Origin: Anomaloglossus baeobatrachus | Taxonomy: Eukaryota; Chordata; Amphibia; Anura; Aromobatidae | Assembly (NCBI RefSeq): GCF_048569485.1 | Contig: NC_134354.1 | Location: 399,660,103-399,724,102 of the forward strand | Direction: 5' to 3' | DNA length: 64,000 bases | Shown here: positions 32,728 through 44,623 of the stretch, one piece after another | Position numbering within the stretch: position 1 is the stretch's first letter | How the letters are laid out: each line of letters opens with the position of its first letter | The notes under the pieces: model-generated | What the model saw: only the letters and a program-made list of their open reading frames with translations | The model's database searches: none | What the model was told of the DNA's origin: nothing | Program-made: the position numbers and the translations under genes

Positions 32728-34229
32728 AGGGAACCAAGCATCAGGATTTTCCCATATAAAGTAAAGGCAGTACCATACTGGCTCTAGGATGGCAAATCAA
32801 ATCATACCTTCAGTTTAGAGATTGGATGTTTGGTTGCCGGAAAAAAAGTTATCAAAGGTACAGAAATAAGTGCACTGGTTGAGTGGCATGCGCATTGGGG
32901 AGGGAGTTTGGGAGTTGGTCTTCAGTAATGCTTCCTCCCCTGAATTCTTGCCCCCCCCCTTTATTTAAATTTCTCTCCTATGGATGGCGCATGCTCAGTA
33001 TTATTTGAATGTTTCTCCAACTCTTCAATAAAATGGCGCCGGAATCAGGGCATGCCAGCATTTAATCTGCATCGCAATCTCCAGCTCGATTTTATTGAAG
33101 AAACTGTAAATACAAATATGAGGGGTGGTGGCGCATGCACAGATTGAATTTTTTTTATCAGCGCATGCACCTCTGCAACTCATAGTTATCTCCACAGATG
33201 GCGCTGGATATCGTGGAGCACAACTGTTGTGACTCTGGCGCCATTTTGTTGAAGAGTTGGAGAAAAAGTTGAAAATAATATTGCGCATGTGCCAGCCATT
33301 GTCTTATTCGCGGCAGCAGAGGGGAGAAATTTAAATAGAGGGGAGGCAGGTAGCCAGGGGAGGAAGCATTACTGAAGACCCAATCCACAAAGTCCCGCCC
33401 CGATACACACGACACTCAACCAATGCTCTCATTTCTGGACCTTTGATAACTGTTTTTCTGCAATCAAACATCCAATCTCTAAACTGATTCACTATCTTAG
33501 CACCAATATGGCACTGCCTTTAAGGTCCAGTCACACTAAGCAACTTACCAGCGATCCCAACAACGATAGCTACACAAGTTGCTGGTGAGCTCACCAGCAA
33601 CCAGTGACCAGCCACACGTGCAGAGAGCAGGGAGCAGCGCACACTGAGCGCTGGCTGCCTGCTCTCCTAGTACAGCACACATCGGGTTAATTACCCGATG
33701 TGTGCTGCAGCTACATGTGCACAGAGCAGGGAGCAGCGCACAATGCTTAGCGCTGGCTCCCTGCTCTCCTGGCTACAGCACACATCGGGTTAATTAACCC
33801 GATGTGTCCTGCAGCTACATGTGCACAGAGCAGGAGCCGGCACTGACAGTGAGAGCGGCTGAGGCTGGTATCAAAGGTAAATATCGGGTAACCAAGGACA
33901 GGGCTTCTTGGTTACCCGATGTTTACATTGGTTACCAGCCTCCGCAGAAGCTGGCTCCTGCTGCCTGCACATTTAGTTGTTGCTGTCTCGCTGTCACACA
34001 CAGCGATCTGTGCTTCACAGCAGGACAGCAACAACTAAAAAATGGCCCAGGACATTCAGCAACAACCAACGACCTCACAGCAGGGGCCAGGTTGTTGCTG
34101 GATGTCACACACAGCAACATCGCTAGCAACGTCACAAAAGTTGTTCGCTAGCAGCGATGTTGCTAGCGATGTTGCTTAGTGTGACGGGGCCTTTACTTTA
34201 TATGGGAAAATCCTGCTGGTTGGTTGCCT
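32728..34229. mobile_element. Long-TIR MITE (TTAA type) hosting another MITE
   Basis: The left arm AGGGAACCAAGCATCAGGAT then TTTTCCCATATAAAGTAAAG is matched in inverted form at 34196-34229. Further inverted similarity runs inward (GGAAGCATTACTGAAGAC at 33363 against GTCTTCAGTAATGCTTCC at 32918), so the arms exceed 200 bp. Flanks are CTAA (32724-32727) and TTAA (34230-34233). Harbinger-like MITE no. 4 is inserted at 33523-34192. Confidence 0.8.
33523..34192. mobile_element. PIF/Harbinger-like MITE no. 4 (second subfamily)
   Basis: Ends AGGTCCAGTCACACTAAGCAAC-type at left and AGGCCCCGTCACACTAAGCA inverted at right. TTA target duplication at 33520-33522 and 34193-34195. Internal tandem copies of GCACACATCGGGTTAATTA and of GCAGGGAGCAGCGCACA (33620-33840). 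Confidence 0.83.
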
Positions 34230-34489
34230 TTAATGAGTTTGTATGTTTCCTTTACTTTTAAACTCTTATCTAACACCTCATTGATAAAGCTAACCTAAAG
34301 TAAATATTGGAAAATCCTTTCCCTCTGTCATAAAACTTGCAACTGTAGTCATTATAATAAAAGTTGAAGAGCAAAAGCCATGTTCATAAAGATGGTGCTG
34401 GTGCCGATGGTTATTTTGCTTTAAGGTGACCACACACCTTAGCCTAAGATTGCATTGATTGATGGTGTCAACCATCAACCTGCTTCTAT

Positions 34490-34896
34490 CTATGTGCCCA
34501 CGGAAGTTTGTACCTGCGGATATATCCGCAGGTATGTCTGCAGGTTTCCCGCAGCTGTTCGACGGAATCTGCAGCTATTTTTAGCTGCGGTAGTACAGCG
34601 AAATAGCTGCGGTAAACCTGCGGACATTCCTGCGGATGACCGTGTACCGGTATAGTGGAGGGCCGGGATTTAGACATATAATTCCGCAGAAAGAATTGAC
34701 ATGCAATTACGGGAGATCCGCAGCATTTTCTGCAGCCACACATGTCCGCAGCATGACACAGAACTCCCCATGTCCCATAGGATAACATGGGGAGTTTCTG
34801 TACATGCTGAAACCTGTGGACTTATCTAAAAAGTCCAGAAAATCTGCAGATTTTCCGCAGATAAATCCGCAGGTTTAATCTCCCGTGGGCACATAG
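34490..34896. mobile_element. TIR MITE related to the 32340 element
   Basis: Left end CTATGTGCCCACGGAAG; inverted right end CTATGTGCCCACGGGAG. The interior is rich in CTGCGGAT/ATCCGCAG motifs, as in the 32340-32724 element. The target duplication is not clear. Confidence 0.65.
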
Positions 34897-34899
34897 CTT

Positions 34900-36225
34900 T
34901 ACACATTTCAGTCTATACTGCTCAATACAGTCATTCAGACTGGCCATACATGTTCTGGGAACAAAAGATTTTTTTTGCCTGATTTTTGGCTGAAAGTTTT
35001 AAACAAGACCAAGTTTGTATCAAATAATGACGATGTGTTATCGGTGAGTTACATTCATTGCTAGCTGTGAAAATGCAAATGACACCCAATAAATGTTTGT
35101 AATGAATGCTTGGCTGAATCATATTGAAATATATTTTTTAATGGTGAGAGGGATGAGAATTGCAGAATATCTCCTCTGAGAACAAAATGATATAAATTCA
35201 AAGTGCCCAATCCTTCTCTTAATCTGGCCATACACGTTAGATGGCTGTCGGATGAATAATCTTCTTACTATATAATTTGTTTCATCTCAAAAACCTGAGT
35301 CATTTAGAGAGACATAGAGCATTACCTACTGATGTCCAGTAACCGGTATTTCTGGATTCAGACGTGAACACCTACGTTTCTGGAAGAATGTACAGGAAGG
35401 CATTCATATTGTATCTATTCCTGAAATAATATAAGAAAAACCCAACATATAACCCTGAGATTTTCACATCCTACAGAGTTTTTCACATGCATCAATATGG
35501 AGCGAGCCAACAGTCACTGATCAAATCCATCCCAGATCACTGGGCCAAAAATTGAGAGACAGAAGCAATATCTGATCTTTTCTTTATAGTTACCCTAAAG
35601 GCTAATTTTAATGGACAGTCCTACGTTTTAGAGACTTTTTACGTGGAAATACATGTCTCTGTTTTCTTAGTATCAGTCAAGAGTCAAAATATATTAATTT
35701 CACATTTGACTTATACCCGCGAGTGACTATATAAATAAACTAGACTACTTAGAAATTATAAAATGGTTGCAAGTAACCCTTGTTGAATTAAATGACGTGA
35801 GGGGTGGTTCCCTGAGTCATCATTGTGCAAGAGAAAAGAGTTTGACACCTCACACAAAGATTGGCCAATAAGTTACAAAGTATCAGTATGATTTGAAGTT
35901 ATGGGATGTGAGAGTAGTGAGACATGTTAATAATCATTGGGATAGTGCAAGGGCATGGACGTCTAGCAGCTTTGACAACTTTCCAAACCATGTTTTTATA
36001 AAATGTTATCATAATGCTGGTGTGATATGAGACTAAGAAAGCTTTCATTAAGGTTGATTGATTAATATTGATTTTTAATGCCATCTAGATTATTGTTCAT
36101 ATGCAGAGGTGTCTTTTGCAGTCCTTCAAGATTGAGTACCAATGGTTGAAGCATTTTGTCCTTCATCAAAGTGTTTTCACCAGATTTGTGGCGTAAGCTT
36201 AACATTTATTGCACAACTCAGAATT
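34900..36225. other. Unassigned sequence, no gene seen
   Basis: Contains two short TGGCCATACA motifs (34940, 35225) like those at MITE ends, but no boundaries. No coding signal. Confidence 0.35.
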
Positions 36226-36230
36226 GTGAC

Positions 36231-37175
36231 TGTGACGACATGGACTCTCATGGGTTAAAGTTTCTTAAAATCCAGCCAGACAGCATGATAGATTGTCTAT
36301 AGACGGGGGAGAAGTCCCTCATTGTTTTTACAAGACTCTTGTTGACTCAATGTAATTGTGTTGGCCATTGAAAGCCACAGGTATTGTTCTCCAGACTTTT
36401 CCAGTAACCATTGTATTGTAGTTGTGTATTGCTAATGTGATTACCTTAGTAGCCATTGTCTAGTCGGTGACTCCCAGATTACATGTACATCTTCAGTCTT
36501 TCTACCCATATCATTTAAATGAACATTGTCTATGCAGCTTGAGATTCATCCAATGGGAGAGGCGATCTTGTCCAACCAATCGATGAGGACGCAGTGTATC
36601 TAAGTGGAAGGCTGTGGCTATAAAAGGGACTTCTTTAAGCCACCAGGGGTTGTTGATGGTTGATGGACTCAGTCTAAGCTCTTTGGAGCTGACTGGAGGA
36701 TCAGGACATCTTATGGCTTCAATCTAGGGACTCCGGATCCGGTTGGAGACCATATCCACAGCCTAGGGATTTCGACTCCGGCTGCCAGGATTGTAACATC
36801 AAACCAGGACTACCTAAGGAGGACACGCAGGTTGGGACAGTTCAGTCACCTGTTACAGACTTTGCAGACCTCAGACAGCTTGGAACCTGTGAGGCATGGA
36901 CATTCTAAATCCCTGGTGAGCCAGCGGAAGGGTGAGACTCTGTTGCCTGTTACATTTTGTGTGTTTTGCTGGTTATGTGTTATGTGCCGTTAATTGTTTG
37001 GGGATCCAATAAAGTCTAATTATTGTGGTTCCCGCACCCTGTGTTGTCTGAGTAGTGTTACGCCCACGGTTAGGGAGGCCGGCGTTCAGTTGGGATGAGC
37101 CCTGAGCCACGCTGTCTTTCTAAAGGCGGCGGGTTTTAGTGGACGAGAGCGCCCACTGAGCCCCGTGTCTCCACA
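36231..37175 (+). repeat. 5' LTR of the family B element
   Basis: 945 bp. Contains a TATA-type box GCTATAAAAGG (TATAAAAG at 36619-36626) and AATAAA at 37008-37013, giving a plausible U3-R-U5 layout. Confidence 0.95.
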
Positions 37176-37331
37176 ATTGGTGGCAGCAGTGGGATACTAC
37201 TCAGCCTGGTTTACCCAGGGGAGCTGCAGCGGACTGGTGTTCGTGGACACCGTCCAGGGCTCAACAACCAGGGAGGCACATAAGCATACCCAGCAGGCCA
37301 TAGGGGAGGCATTCAGGTTTCGGACGCTGCC

Positions 37332-39026
37332 ATGTCCAACCCCACCAGCTCAGCCATGGGACAAGGACAAGAGAGGAGTTACGACCGCTGCAGTAAATGG
37401 ATGCTGCAGGATCTGTGCCGGAGGCGAGAGATTGTCTGTCGGAGCGCTGAGACTCGGTCGGACTTGATCCGGAAATTAGTCCGTTGGGATGCCCAGAATG
37501 ATGCAGAGGACGATGAGGATCCCGCCGATGTTGACCCAGAGGATTTAGACTATGTGCCACATCATGGATCTAGTGACAATCGGGAATCAACTTTGTCCAA
37601 GATGGCCCAAGCCACAGCGTTGTTGGATGCATTGGGGCCTAGATCCTCAAGAGAAGAGAGGGCTTATGTTCTGGAATATGTTTATGGGATTCCAGCTGCA
37701 GTACTGCTAACACCAGCCGGTCGAGAAGGATGGTCCCCCTACCCAGCAGAAGCTGCGCCAAAACAAAGGACTACAGACAGGGCCTGTGACTCTCCCAATC
37801 TATGGCGCTGTTATACATGTGGGCGCAATGGACATATAGATAAGGATTGTCTCCAAAACCGAGGCCGCATGCTTGGAGTCCGTCTGCCACTCCAACCAGT
37901 CAACATGTGCCGAGATGAACCAACGAGACCTGGGGAATGCTGCTCCCAAGAACCACCAATAGCTGAGGAAGTGGTTTATCCAGTCCACACCCTACGGCAG
38001 GCCGGACACCGTACACCAGCCAACCTCCATCCCCACATCCAGACGGTCAAGGTCGGTGATTTACAGGCTCAGGGACTTCGAGAGATTGGATCTTCCATCA
38101 CTCTGGTAAGCCCAGTTGTTGTTTCTCCGGAAGACCCTTTACCGGATTCCCAATTGTCCATCTCCCTGGCTGAGGGCCAGCGCTCAAACGTCCCTCTGGC
38201 ATGTGTGCAGGTGGACCTAAGGACCGACCAGGGAGAGGTCGAGGTGGAGATTGTGAACAGCCTCCCCATACCTGTCATTGTGGAGACTGACCAGAGCAAG
38301 GCTGATGTGGAGCTTATGGACACTGTCCCCACACCAGTTATTTCGGAAAAGGACCAGGGAGAGGTTGATGTGAGACTTGTGAACAGCCTCCCCACACCTG
38401 TCATTGTGGAGACTAATCAGAGCAAGGCTGATGTGGAGCTTATGGACACCGTCCCCACACCAGTTACTTTGGGGTCTGACCAGGAAGAGGTCCATATGGA
38501 GTTTATGGACAGCCTCCCCACACCTGTTGTTTCGGGGACTAGCCAGGAGGAAGTTGAAGTGGGGTTCATAGATGGCCCCACCAAGCCTGTTGTTTCGGAT
38601 ACCACTCAAAGGGAAGTGAAAGTGGGGCTTGTGAATTACCTGCTCACACCAGTCATTTTGGAGAATGACCTAGTACAAGGACTATCCAGTCAGTTTGAAG
38701 AAGCCATCACCCACCTCCAAGCCAAGCAGGACCCTGATGTGGATCTTTCTAACATCTTTTCCAGTGATGGTTTGCATTCCCGGTCTCCATCATCCACTTC
38801 TGAGCCAAGAACCGTGAGTAAGCCTAACCAAACTGTGGCTATTGACTGGGGGAGGAATGATAGTGGGAGATTTGTGCAGGCCCAACTCATGGACCCCACC
38901 TTAGTGCTTGTCCACAATATGGCTGGATTACTTGGGGGAGGTAATCAGGGGGAGGTGTATAGATGCGAGCCTCTGTTGCTGACCTCACCATTAAAAAGGA
39001 CAATGCCGTCAAGAGGAGAAGGATGA
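37332..39026 (+). CDS. gag-like protein with SAP-like N-terminus, CCHC knuckle and 21-residue repeats
   Basis: 564 residues in one open frame. Residues about 22-53 (MLQDLCRRREI...LIRKLVRW) resemble a SAP-type helix-hinge-helix nucleic-acid-binding motif. An acidic patch follows (55-73). A CCHC zinc knuckle is complete at 160-173 (C160, C163, H168, C173; C-x2-C-x4-H-x4-C). Residues 299-445 are seven direct 21-residue repeats around the pattern DQ...VE...SLPTPV. Gag knuckles bind the element's RNA during packaging; that role here is inferred from family knowledge. It begins about 155 bp after the 5' LTR and ends just before the 3' LTR. The C-terminal part is unrecognised. Member of a recent element and apparently whole. 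Confidence 0.8.
   Translation: MSNPTSSAMGQGQERSYDRCSKWMLQDLCRRREIVCRSAETRSDLIRKLVRWDAQNDAEDDEDPADVDPEDLDYVPHHGSSDNRESTLSKMAQATALLDALGPRSSREERAYVLEYVYGIPAAVLLTPAGREGWSPYPAEAAPKQRTTDRACDSPNLWRCYTCGRNGHIDKDCLQNRGRMLGVRLPLQPVNMCRDEPTRPGECCSQEPPIAEEVVYPVHTLRQAGHRTPANLHPHIQTVKVGDLQAQGLREIGSSITLVSPVVVSPEDPLPDSQLSISLAEGQRSNVPLACVQVDLRTDQGEVEVEIVNSLPIPVIVETDQSKADVELMDTVPTPVISEKDQGEVDVRLVNSLPTPVIVETNQSKADVELMDTVPTPVTLGSDQEEVHMEFMDSLPTPVVSGTSQEEVEVGFIDGPTKPVVSDTTQREVKVGLVNYLLTPVILENDLVQGLSSQFEEAITHLQAKQDPDVDLSNIFSSDGLHSRSPSSTSEPRTVSKPNQTVAIDWGRNDSGRFVQAQLMDPTLVLVHNMAGLLGGGNQGEVYRCEPLLLTSPLKRTMPSRGEG
38226..38666 (+). repeat. Seven 63-bp coding repeats in the family B gag-like frame
   Basis: 441 bp made of seven exact-length 63-bp units encoding 21 residues each. 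Units 1 and 3 and units 2 and 4 are most alike, indicating that a two-unit (126-bp) block was duplicated. Confidence 0.9.
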
Positions 39027-39070
39027 TCGGAAGCCTATCATGTCTGGCTAATATTAAGAAGGGGGAGGAA

Positions 39071-40015
39071 TGTGACGACATGGACTCTCATGGGTTAAAG
39101 TTTCTTAAAATCCAGCCAGACAGCATGATAGATTGTCTATAGACGGGGGAGAAGTCCCTCATTGTTTTTACAAGACTCTTGTTGACTCAATGTAATTGTG
39201 TTGGCCATTGAAAGCCACAGGTATTGTTCTCCAGACTTTTCCAGTAACCATTGTATTGTAGTTGTGTATTGCTAATGTGATTACCTTAGTAGCCATTGTC
39301 TAGTCGGTGACTCCCAGATTACATGTACATCTTCAGTCTTTCTACCCATATCATTTAAATGAACATTGTCTATGCAGCTTAAGATTCATCCAATGGGAGA
39401 GGCGATCTTGTCCAACCAATCGATGAGGACGCAGTGTATCTAAGTGGAAGGCTGTGGCTATAAAAGGGACTTCTTTAAGCCACCAGGGGTTGTTGATGGT
39501 TGATGGATTCAGTCTAAGCTCTTTGGAGCTGACTGGAGGATCGGGACATCTTATGGCTTCAATCTAGGGACTCCGGATCCGGTTGGAGACCATATCCACA
39601 GCCTAGGGATTTCGACTCCGGCTGCCAGGATTGTAACATCAAACCAGGACTACCTAAGGAGGACACGCAGGTTGGGACAGTTCAGTCACCTGTTACAGAC
39701 TTTGCAGACCTCAGACAGCTTGGAACCTGTGAGGCATGGACATTCTAAATCCCTGGTGAGCCAGCGGAAGGGTGAGACTCTGTTGCCTGTTACATTTTGT
39801 GTGTTTTGCTGGTTATGTGTTATGTGCCGTTAATTGTTTGGGGATCCAATAAAGTCTAATTATTGTGGTTCCCTCACCCTGTGTTGTCTGAGTAGTGTTA
39901 CGCCCACGGTTAGGGAGGCCGGCGTTCAGTTGGGATGAGCCCTGAGCCACGCTGTCTTTCTAAAGGCGGCGGGTTTTAGTGGACGAGAGCGCCCACTGAG
40001 CCCCGTGTCTCCACA
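39071..40015 (+). repeat. 3' LTR of the family B element
   Basis: 945 bp, near-identical to 36231-37175. TATA box at 39459-39466 and AATAAA at 39848-39853. Confidence 0.95.
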
Positions 40016-40020
40016 GTGAC

Positions 40021-41485
40021 TTTTGATGTTTTCATGCCAGTCCCAGCCATATCCACAAAAGAGGCATGTGGGCTGGATGGGGCAAAGTGAAGCCAACCTG
40101 AAAAATTCCTCAAAAATGATGACACTTTAGTGCTGTAGCTTACCTTAGTATTATACTCTAGTCTCTGACTAGAAAAACATTTCTGACTTACACAAGCAAC
40201 GAGATGCACTTAATTTATTAAGTGATGTGTGCCACATCCATAGGCGGATTATAATGAGGGCAATCTAGGCTACTGCCTGGGCCGAAGGCTCTGGGCGGGC
40301 CAGATTGCCCTCAGTATAATGTTTTGTGTACTGCCATCCGCAGCACTAACTCACCTCGCTCCCGTTGCCCTGACGCACATCTCCAGGCAGTGAGATTTTC
40401 CTGGAGCTCTGCTGCCACCAATACAAAATGGCAGTGCAGCTCCAGGAGATCTCCCATTGCCTCTCCTGTGAGAGGCAAACACTTCATCAGCCAGTTCCAG
40501 CATTCCTGCAAAGGTATCAAAGAAGAAATGGAGCCCTAGGGACTGGAGCAGAGTGCCGAAGAAAGGAGCGAGGTGAGAATGTGTTTATATATACAGTATA
40601 TATATTTACTGTATATATGGGATGTGTGCCTATATATATATATACATATATATATATAGGGCTATGTGAGTATATAGGGAGCTAAGTGGAGGCTCAAACT
40701 GTATATAGGAAGCTACATAGGGCTTTATACTGTATATAAGGGGCTTTGTGAGCGCACACACTGTATATACGGGCTACGTGAGGTCTGACACTGTATAGGG
40801 TTTATGTTTGGGTTCATGCTGTGTATATGTTTCTCTTATCTTGTATCTGCAGATGTGCACCTTTGTGTTAATCGCGTGACTAATCACATGATCTATCAAA
40901 GGGGATCAAGTGACATGTCTCAAGATACATTGGAGGCTAAGTGGGGCCCCATTACTCCTAAACTGTTTGGGGTTCTGGCTACTCTTAATACGATCCTAGC
41001 CTCATCTTATGACGCATCTTATTCCTGCACGCCCACCATTAAGACTGGAGTACCAAATGCCAGTCTAAATAGATCAAGACGGACCTTTGTTTGATAGGGT
41101 CTCATGCATTTTGGCATAATCAAATCATAAAAATTCTATGAATATTATTACTCATAAAAATGACATAATATAGAATCTCAACATTTTGCAATGTTGGTGA
41201 GCCATTTGCGCTTGTAAGACTGTCCCAAGACAATTTGTGCAATGATCGTTTGAGGCACATAAGTAATATTTCCAACAAGATTCCATACCAGAGATGTAAT
41301 TTTGTCCTGTATTTATCAGTGTCCTTTTCCTACATGATAACAATTATATATTAAGGAAAAATTAAATTGATCTTTTGACTAGTGCTCTAAATGGATAGGA
41401 ATCCCAGAGCTAACCTAAAGTCACCATTTACCACTGCTGTAGGGTCATGTTATTTGGCAACTGCATTACTGTATTATGTGAGTAC
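40021..41485. repeat. Dispersed repeat starting AGGCGGATTATAATG plus TATATA minisatellite
   Basis: 40243-40575 begins ATAGGCGGATTATAATGAGG and GGGCAATCTAGGCTACTGCC, a SINE- or MITE-like dispersed repeat. 40580-40860 is an irregular minisatellite with units like GGCTACGTGAGG and TGTATATAGGG. The rest is unassigned. No gene. Confidence 0.45.
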
Positions 41486-41822
41486 TTAAAGGGTTATTCC
41501 CATCTTCAAGATCCTATACTAATAGGATGTTGGTGTAATAATATTAGCAAATACTTCCAATTAGAAATGTAGTATAGGTCTTCTGATTCACTATGTTGCT
41601 TACCTCATGTTCAGGGCATTGCAGGATCTTGGGTATCCATGTTTATGACCACTTATATAGGGACCGTTAGTTAGTTAGATGTTTGTGGTGGTAACCAAGC
41701 TGCAATGCCCTGTACATGAGGTAAGAGACATAGCTGCTGTATATCAGAAGAACTATACTAAATTTCCAATTGGAGATATTTGCTAATAATATTATTATTA
41801 TTATTATTATATTTACTACATA

Positions 41823-43487
41823 TAGTCCCTGACAAAAGTTTTGTCACTTATCCATGTGATGTAAATAAAAGCTTACAACCTGACTTTAAATTCATCCATT
41901 GGTTTCATAAATTACTCTTTTGAAAGCTGAAACCCTCCCAAATTTGGTTTAGGTTATGAAAATAAAGTTGCTGCAAAGACGAAATATTGATTATTTGAAC
42001 ACAGAAAAGTCAGATTTTGGCAAGACAAATTTTTTGTCGCCCACAGAAAGTAATGTGAAATTCAAACAAATAATTAACTTCTAATGCAAAGATATGTTGC
42101 ATAACATTGGGGAATGAAGTTGTGGTGCTATTAGAGCCATATTTAATATTTTGTGTGACTTCCATGAGCTTGAAGGACTGCATCCATGCGGTTCAGCAAT
42201 GATTCATACAATTTATTGATGAAGTCATTAGGAATAGCAAAGAATGCAGTCTTACATGCCTCCCAGAGTTCATCTAGATTCTTTGGTTTTGTCTTCCAAG
42301 CTTCCTCTTTCATCCTTCCCCAGACATGCTCAATGATGTTAATGTCTGGTGACTGGGCTGGCCAGCCCTTGACCACATTGATCTTCTTTGCCAGGAGGAA
42401 CTTTTTTGTAGAGATGAATGTATGAGATGGCGCACCATCCTACTGCAGAATTTGACCCCTTTTATGATAGGGAATGTAAGAGGTAGCTAATACATCTTGA
42501 TATTTTAGGCTATTGATATTGCCTTCCACCTTGCAAATGTTTCGCACACCCCCATACTGAATGTAACCGCAGACCATGATCTTTCCACCACCAAGCTTAA
42601 CTGTTTTCTGGATCCATACGGGCTCTAGTAGGTCTCCTGCAGTATTTGTGGTGGCTGTGGTGTAATTCATCTGAAGATTCATCAGAGAAATCCACTTTCT
42701 GCCACTTTTCCAGCATCCATCTGTTTAGCAGGCTGTGGGACTTGGTAAATGCCACATGGTTTTTTAATTGCCTTATGTTTAGTGCTGGCTTCTGGGCACT
42801 GATTTGACCATGGAGGCCATTTCGAGACAGAATCCTACAAACTTCTAGTTGACACAGGAATTTGAGGTGACCAGGCCTGTTGGAGCTCTGCTGTAGTGGA
42901 ACAGGGGGTGGCTTTGGATTTTCTAACCAACAAACGTTCCTCCTGAGCAGTTGTCTTGCGGGGTCTGATGGACCTGGGCTTGTCAAAAACATCTCCAGTA
43001 TCTTCAAATTTTTTTTAATTCTTTGTACTTGACGCTGAGACACATTAAAGGTGCCAGCCACCTCTGCAGTGGATCTGGTCTTCAGCCTCTTGATAATCAA
43101 GGCTTTGGTCGCAGGGTGGATTTTTGGCATGTTGTCAGAGGTCAAGTTGCAGTTCAACTGAAGGTTTGGGGTGCTGGTTTCTTTTTCTACACACCCACTA
43201 ATTAATCGATCATTTAGTGAGCACAGGTGAGGATGTAAACTAGGATTGGGTGCATTATATGACAAGGCGACAACATTTTTGTCTTGACAAAATCTGACCT
43301 TTCTGAGTTCATTATATGATCAATATTTCAGCTTTGCAACAACTTTATTTTCATAACCTAAACCAAATTTTGGAGGGTTTTAGCTTTTAAAAGAGTAATT
43401 TATGAAACCAATGGATGACTTTAAAGTCAGGTTATAAGCTTTTATTTACATAACATCGATAAGCGACAGAACTTTTGTCAGGGACTG
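41823..43487 (-). mobile_element. Decayed Tc1-like transposon with long (~210 bp) inverted repeats
   Basis: Ends TAGTCCCTGACAAAAGTTTT and, inverted, CAGTCCCTGACAAAAGTTCT, with TA duplicated (41821-41822, 43488-43489). The inverted repeats extend to about 42030 and 43270 (TTTATTTTCATAACCTAAACC and its inverse), with the inner repeat copies typical of IR/DR Tc1 elements. Confidence 0.88.
42143..43130 (-). pseudogene. Tc1-like transposase, broken
   Basis: From ATG at 43130 (minus strand) the protein starts MPKIHPATKALIIKRLKTRS and continues with the helix-turn-helix VAGTFNVSQRQVQRIKKNL. A later segment has FSDES (first catalytic Asp, near 42680). The C-terminus contains GWPAQSPDINIIEHVWGRMK with the catalytic Glu (near 42350). 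The total span corresponds to about 329 codons, close to the family's usual 340, but the middle needs more than one frame (switches near 42600 and between 42380 and 42440) and has stops, so it is inactive. Confidence 0.83.
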
Positions 43488-43526
43488 TATTGGGATGGGA
43501 TCTTGGAGATGGGAATACCCCTTTAG

Positions 43527-44620
43527 GGGTGTGTTATCTAGATACTAAGCCTTAAAGAATCAAAATTGGTCTATCTGTTATAGAATGATCTGCTCAACTA
43601 ATATGTTTAGCCACAACCCCCCTTTATGATGTCCATATGCCCTATTCGGCTCTGTTATCCTCATAAGACAATTCCTTGGAAACTAGTCTCATAATTTGCT
43701 GAATCCACGAAGCAATTCTTTAGAAGTGGCTAACAGTTCAATATGTAGGGTAAATAGCCATGTTACATTATCTACAGTGTTTCTCAATAGCAGTACTTGG
43801 GATCAAAGTACATTTTGTTTTAAGTCCAAGAGAAATCTTGGTTATAATATATACAGCTATATTAACATCTGCATTTATAAAACTCATATACATGCTATCA
43901 TTTTCTGACTTATTTACTTTAAAGCTCAGAACTTCTTAGTTTGTAAACTCAGCATGAGGGTTGTTACTTTAAACGCTCTTAAGAATGCCATTTAAAGACT
44001 AGAAAACTGTCAGCTGGCAATGATTTTGATTGTACCCTTAAGATTTCGTCTTAAACCATAAAGCCTCTCAATTCTTCTGCATATCTTTACTGGGCAACAT
44101 GTTTTTCATTACGTGGGACCAATTGAGGGGGAAGTCATATGTGGGAAATAAGCTTGTATAGCAAAGAATATGAAAGTGAACTGTTTGATACTCAAACTAC
44201 TTGAAAACCACTTCCCCATATAAAATCCTTTGAGAGACTTGGAGCTATCTCCAAGGGAATATTGACTGACCCCAAAGACATTAAATTGGCAGTATTCTAG
44301 AGTTTTCCTAGAAACCCATTTTGCTCAAATAAAAAATATTCATAAAAGATGATCTATCCTGGTGGGATCATCTATGGTGGACATTGAGGCCTCCGTTTGG
44401 TATAATTGAGGATATAATTCTTAGAACTGAAGCAGAGGACATATAAAAGGGAATGTTCTAAATGTCTAAATTTGTGCGTGTCTTAATTGTGGGATTTCAT
44501 TCTCACCTTTAATACATGGTGTTCTCTACATGGCTCATTTCAATGAGAAAAGCTAATCTCTAAATTTACATGTTTCCACCCATTAGCCAAAAATGCAAAT
44601 TAACTTTCTTTTTTCAGAAG
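43527..44620. other. Unassigned AT-rich sequence, no gene seen
   Basis: No domain-bearing frame and no clear repeat boundary. Confidence 0.35.
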
Positions 44621-44623
44621 GTA

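Larger units (their letters stand above)
36231..40015 (+). mobile_element. Young LTR element, family B, with a single whole gag-like frame
   Basis: Two 945-bp LTRs (36231-37175 and 39071-40015) start TGTGACGACA and end GTCTCCACA. I count only four differences between them by eye. A perfect 5-bp target duplication GTGAC flanks the element (36226-36230, 40016-40020). After the 5' LTR comes a PBS-like TTGGTGGCAGCAGTGGGAT (37178-37196); before the 3' LTR comes GGGGGAGGAA (39061-39070). The 1.9-kb interior holds one gag-like frame and no protease, RT or integrase, so it would depend on another element's enzymes. Structure and target-site length fit Ty3/gypsy-like or related LTR elements. It looks whole for its type and recent. 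Confidence 0.95.
41490..43522. mobile_element. TTAA-type MITE interrupted by a Tc1 transposon
   Basis: Left end (TTAA)AGGGTTATTCCCATCTTC; inverted right end AGGGGTATTCCCATCTCC, flanked by TTAA (41486-41489) and TTAG (43523-43526). Inner inverted blocks CCTGAACATGAGGTAAG-like (41608) against CTGTACATGAGGTAAGAG (41711) are also visible. The nested Tc1 accounts for 41823-43487. Confidence 0.72.

Noticed and set aside
37800-38917. Minus-strand frames opposite the gag-like gene
   Set aside because: Shadows that mirror the 63-bp repeat; the plus frame has the zinc knuckle.
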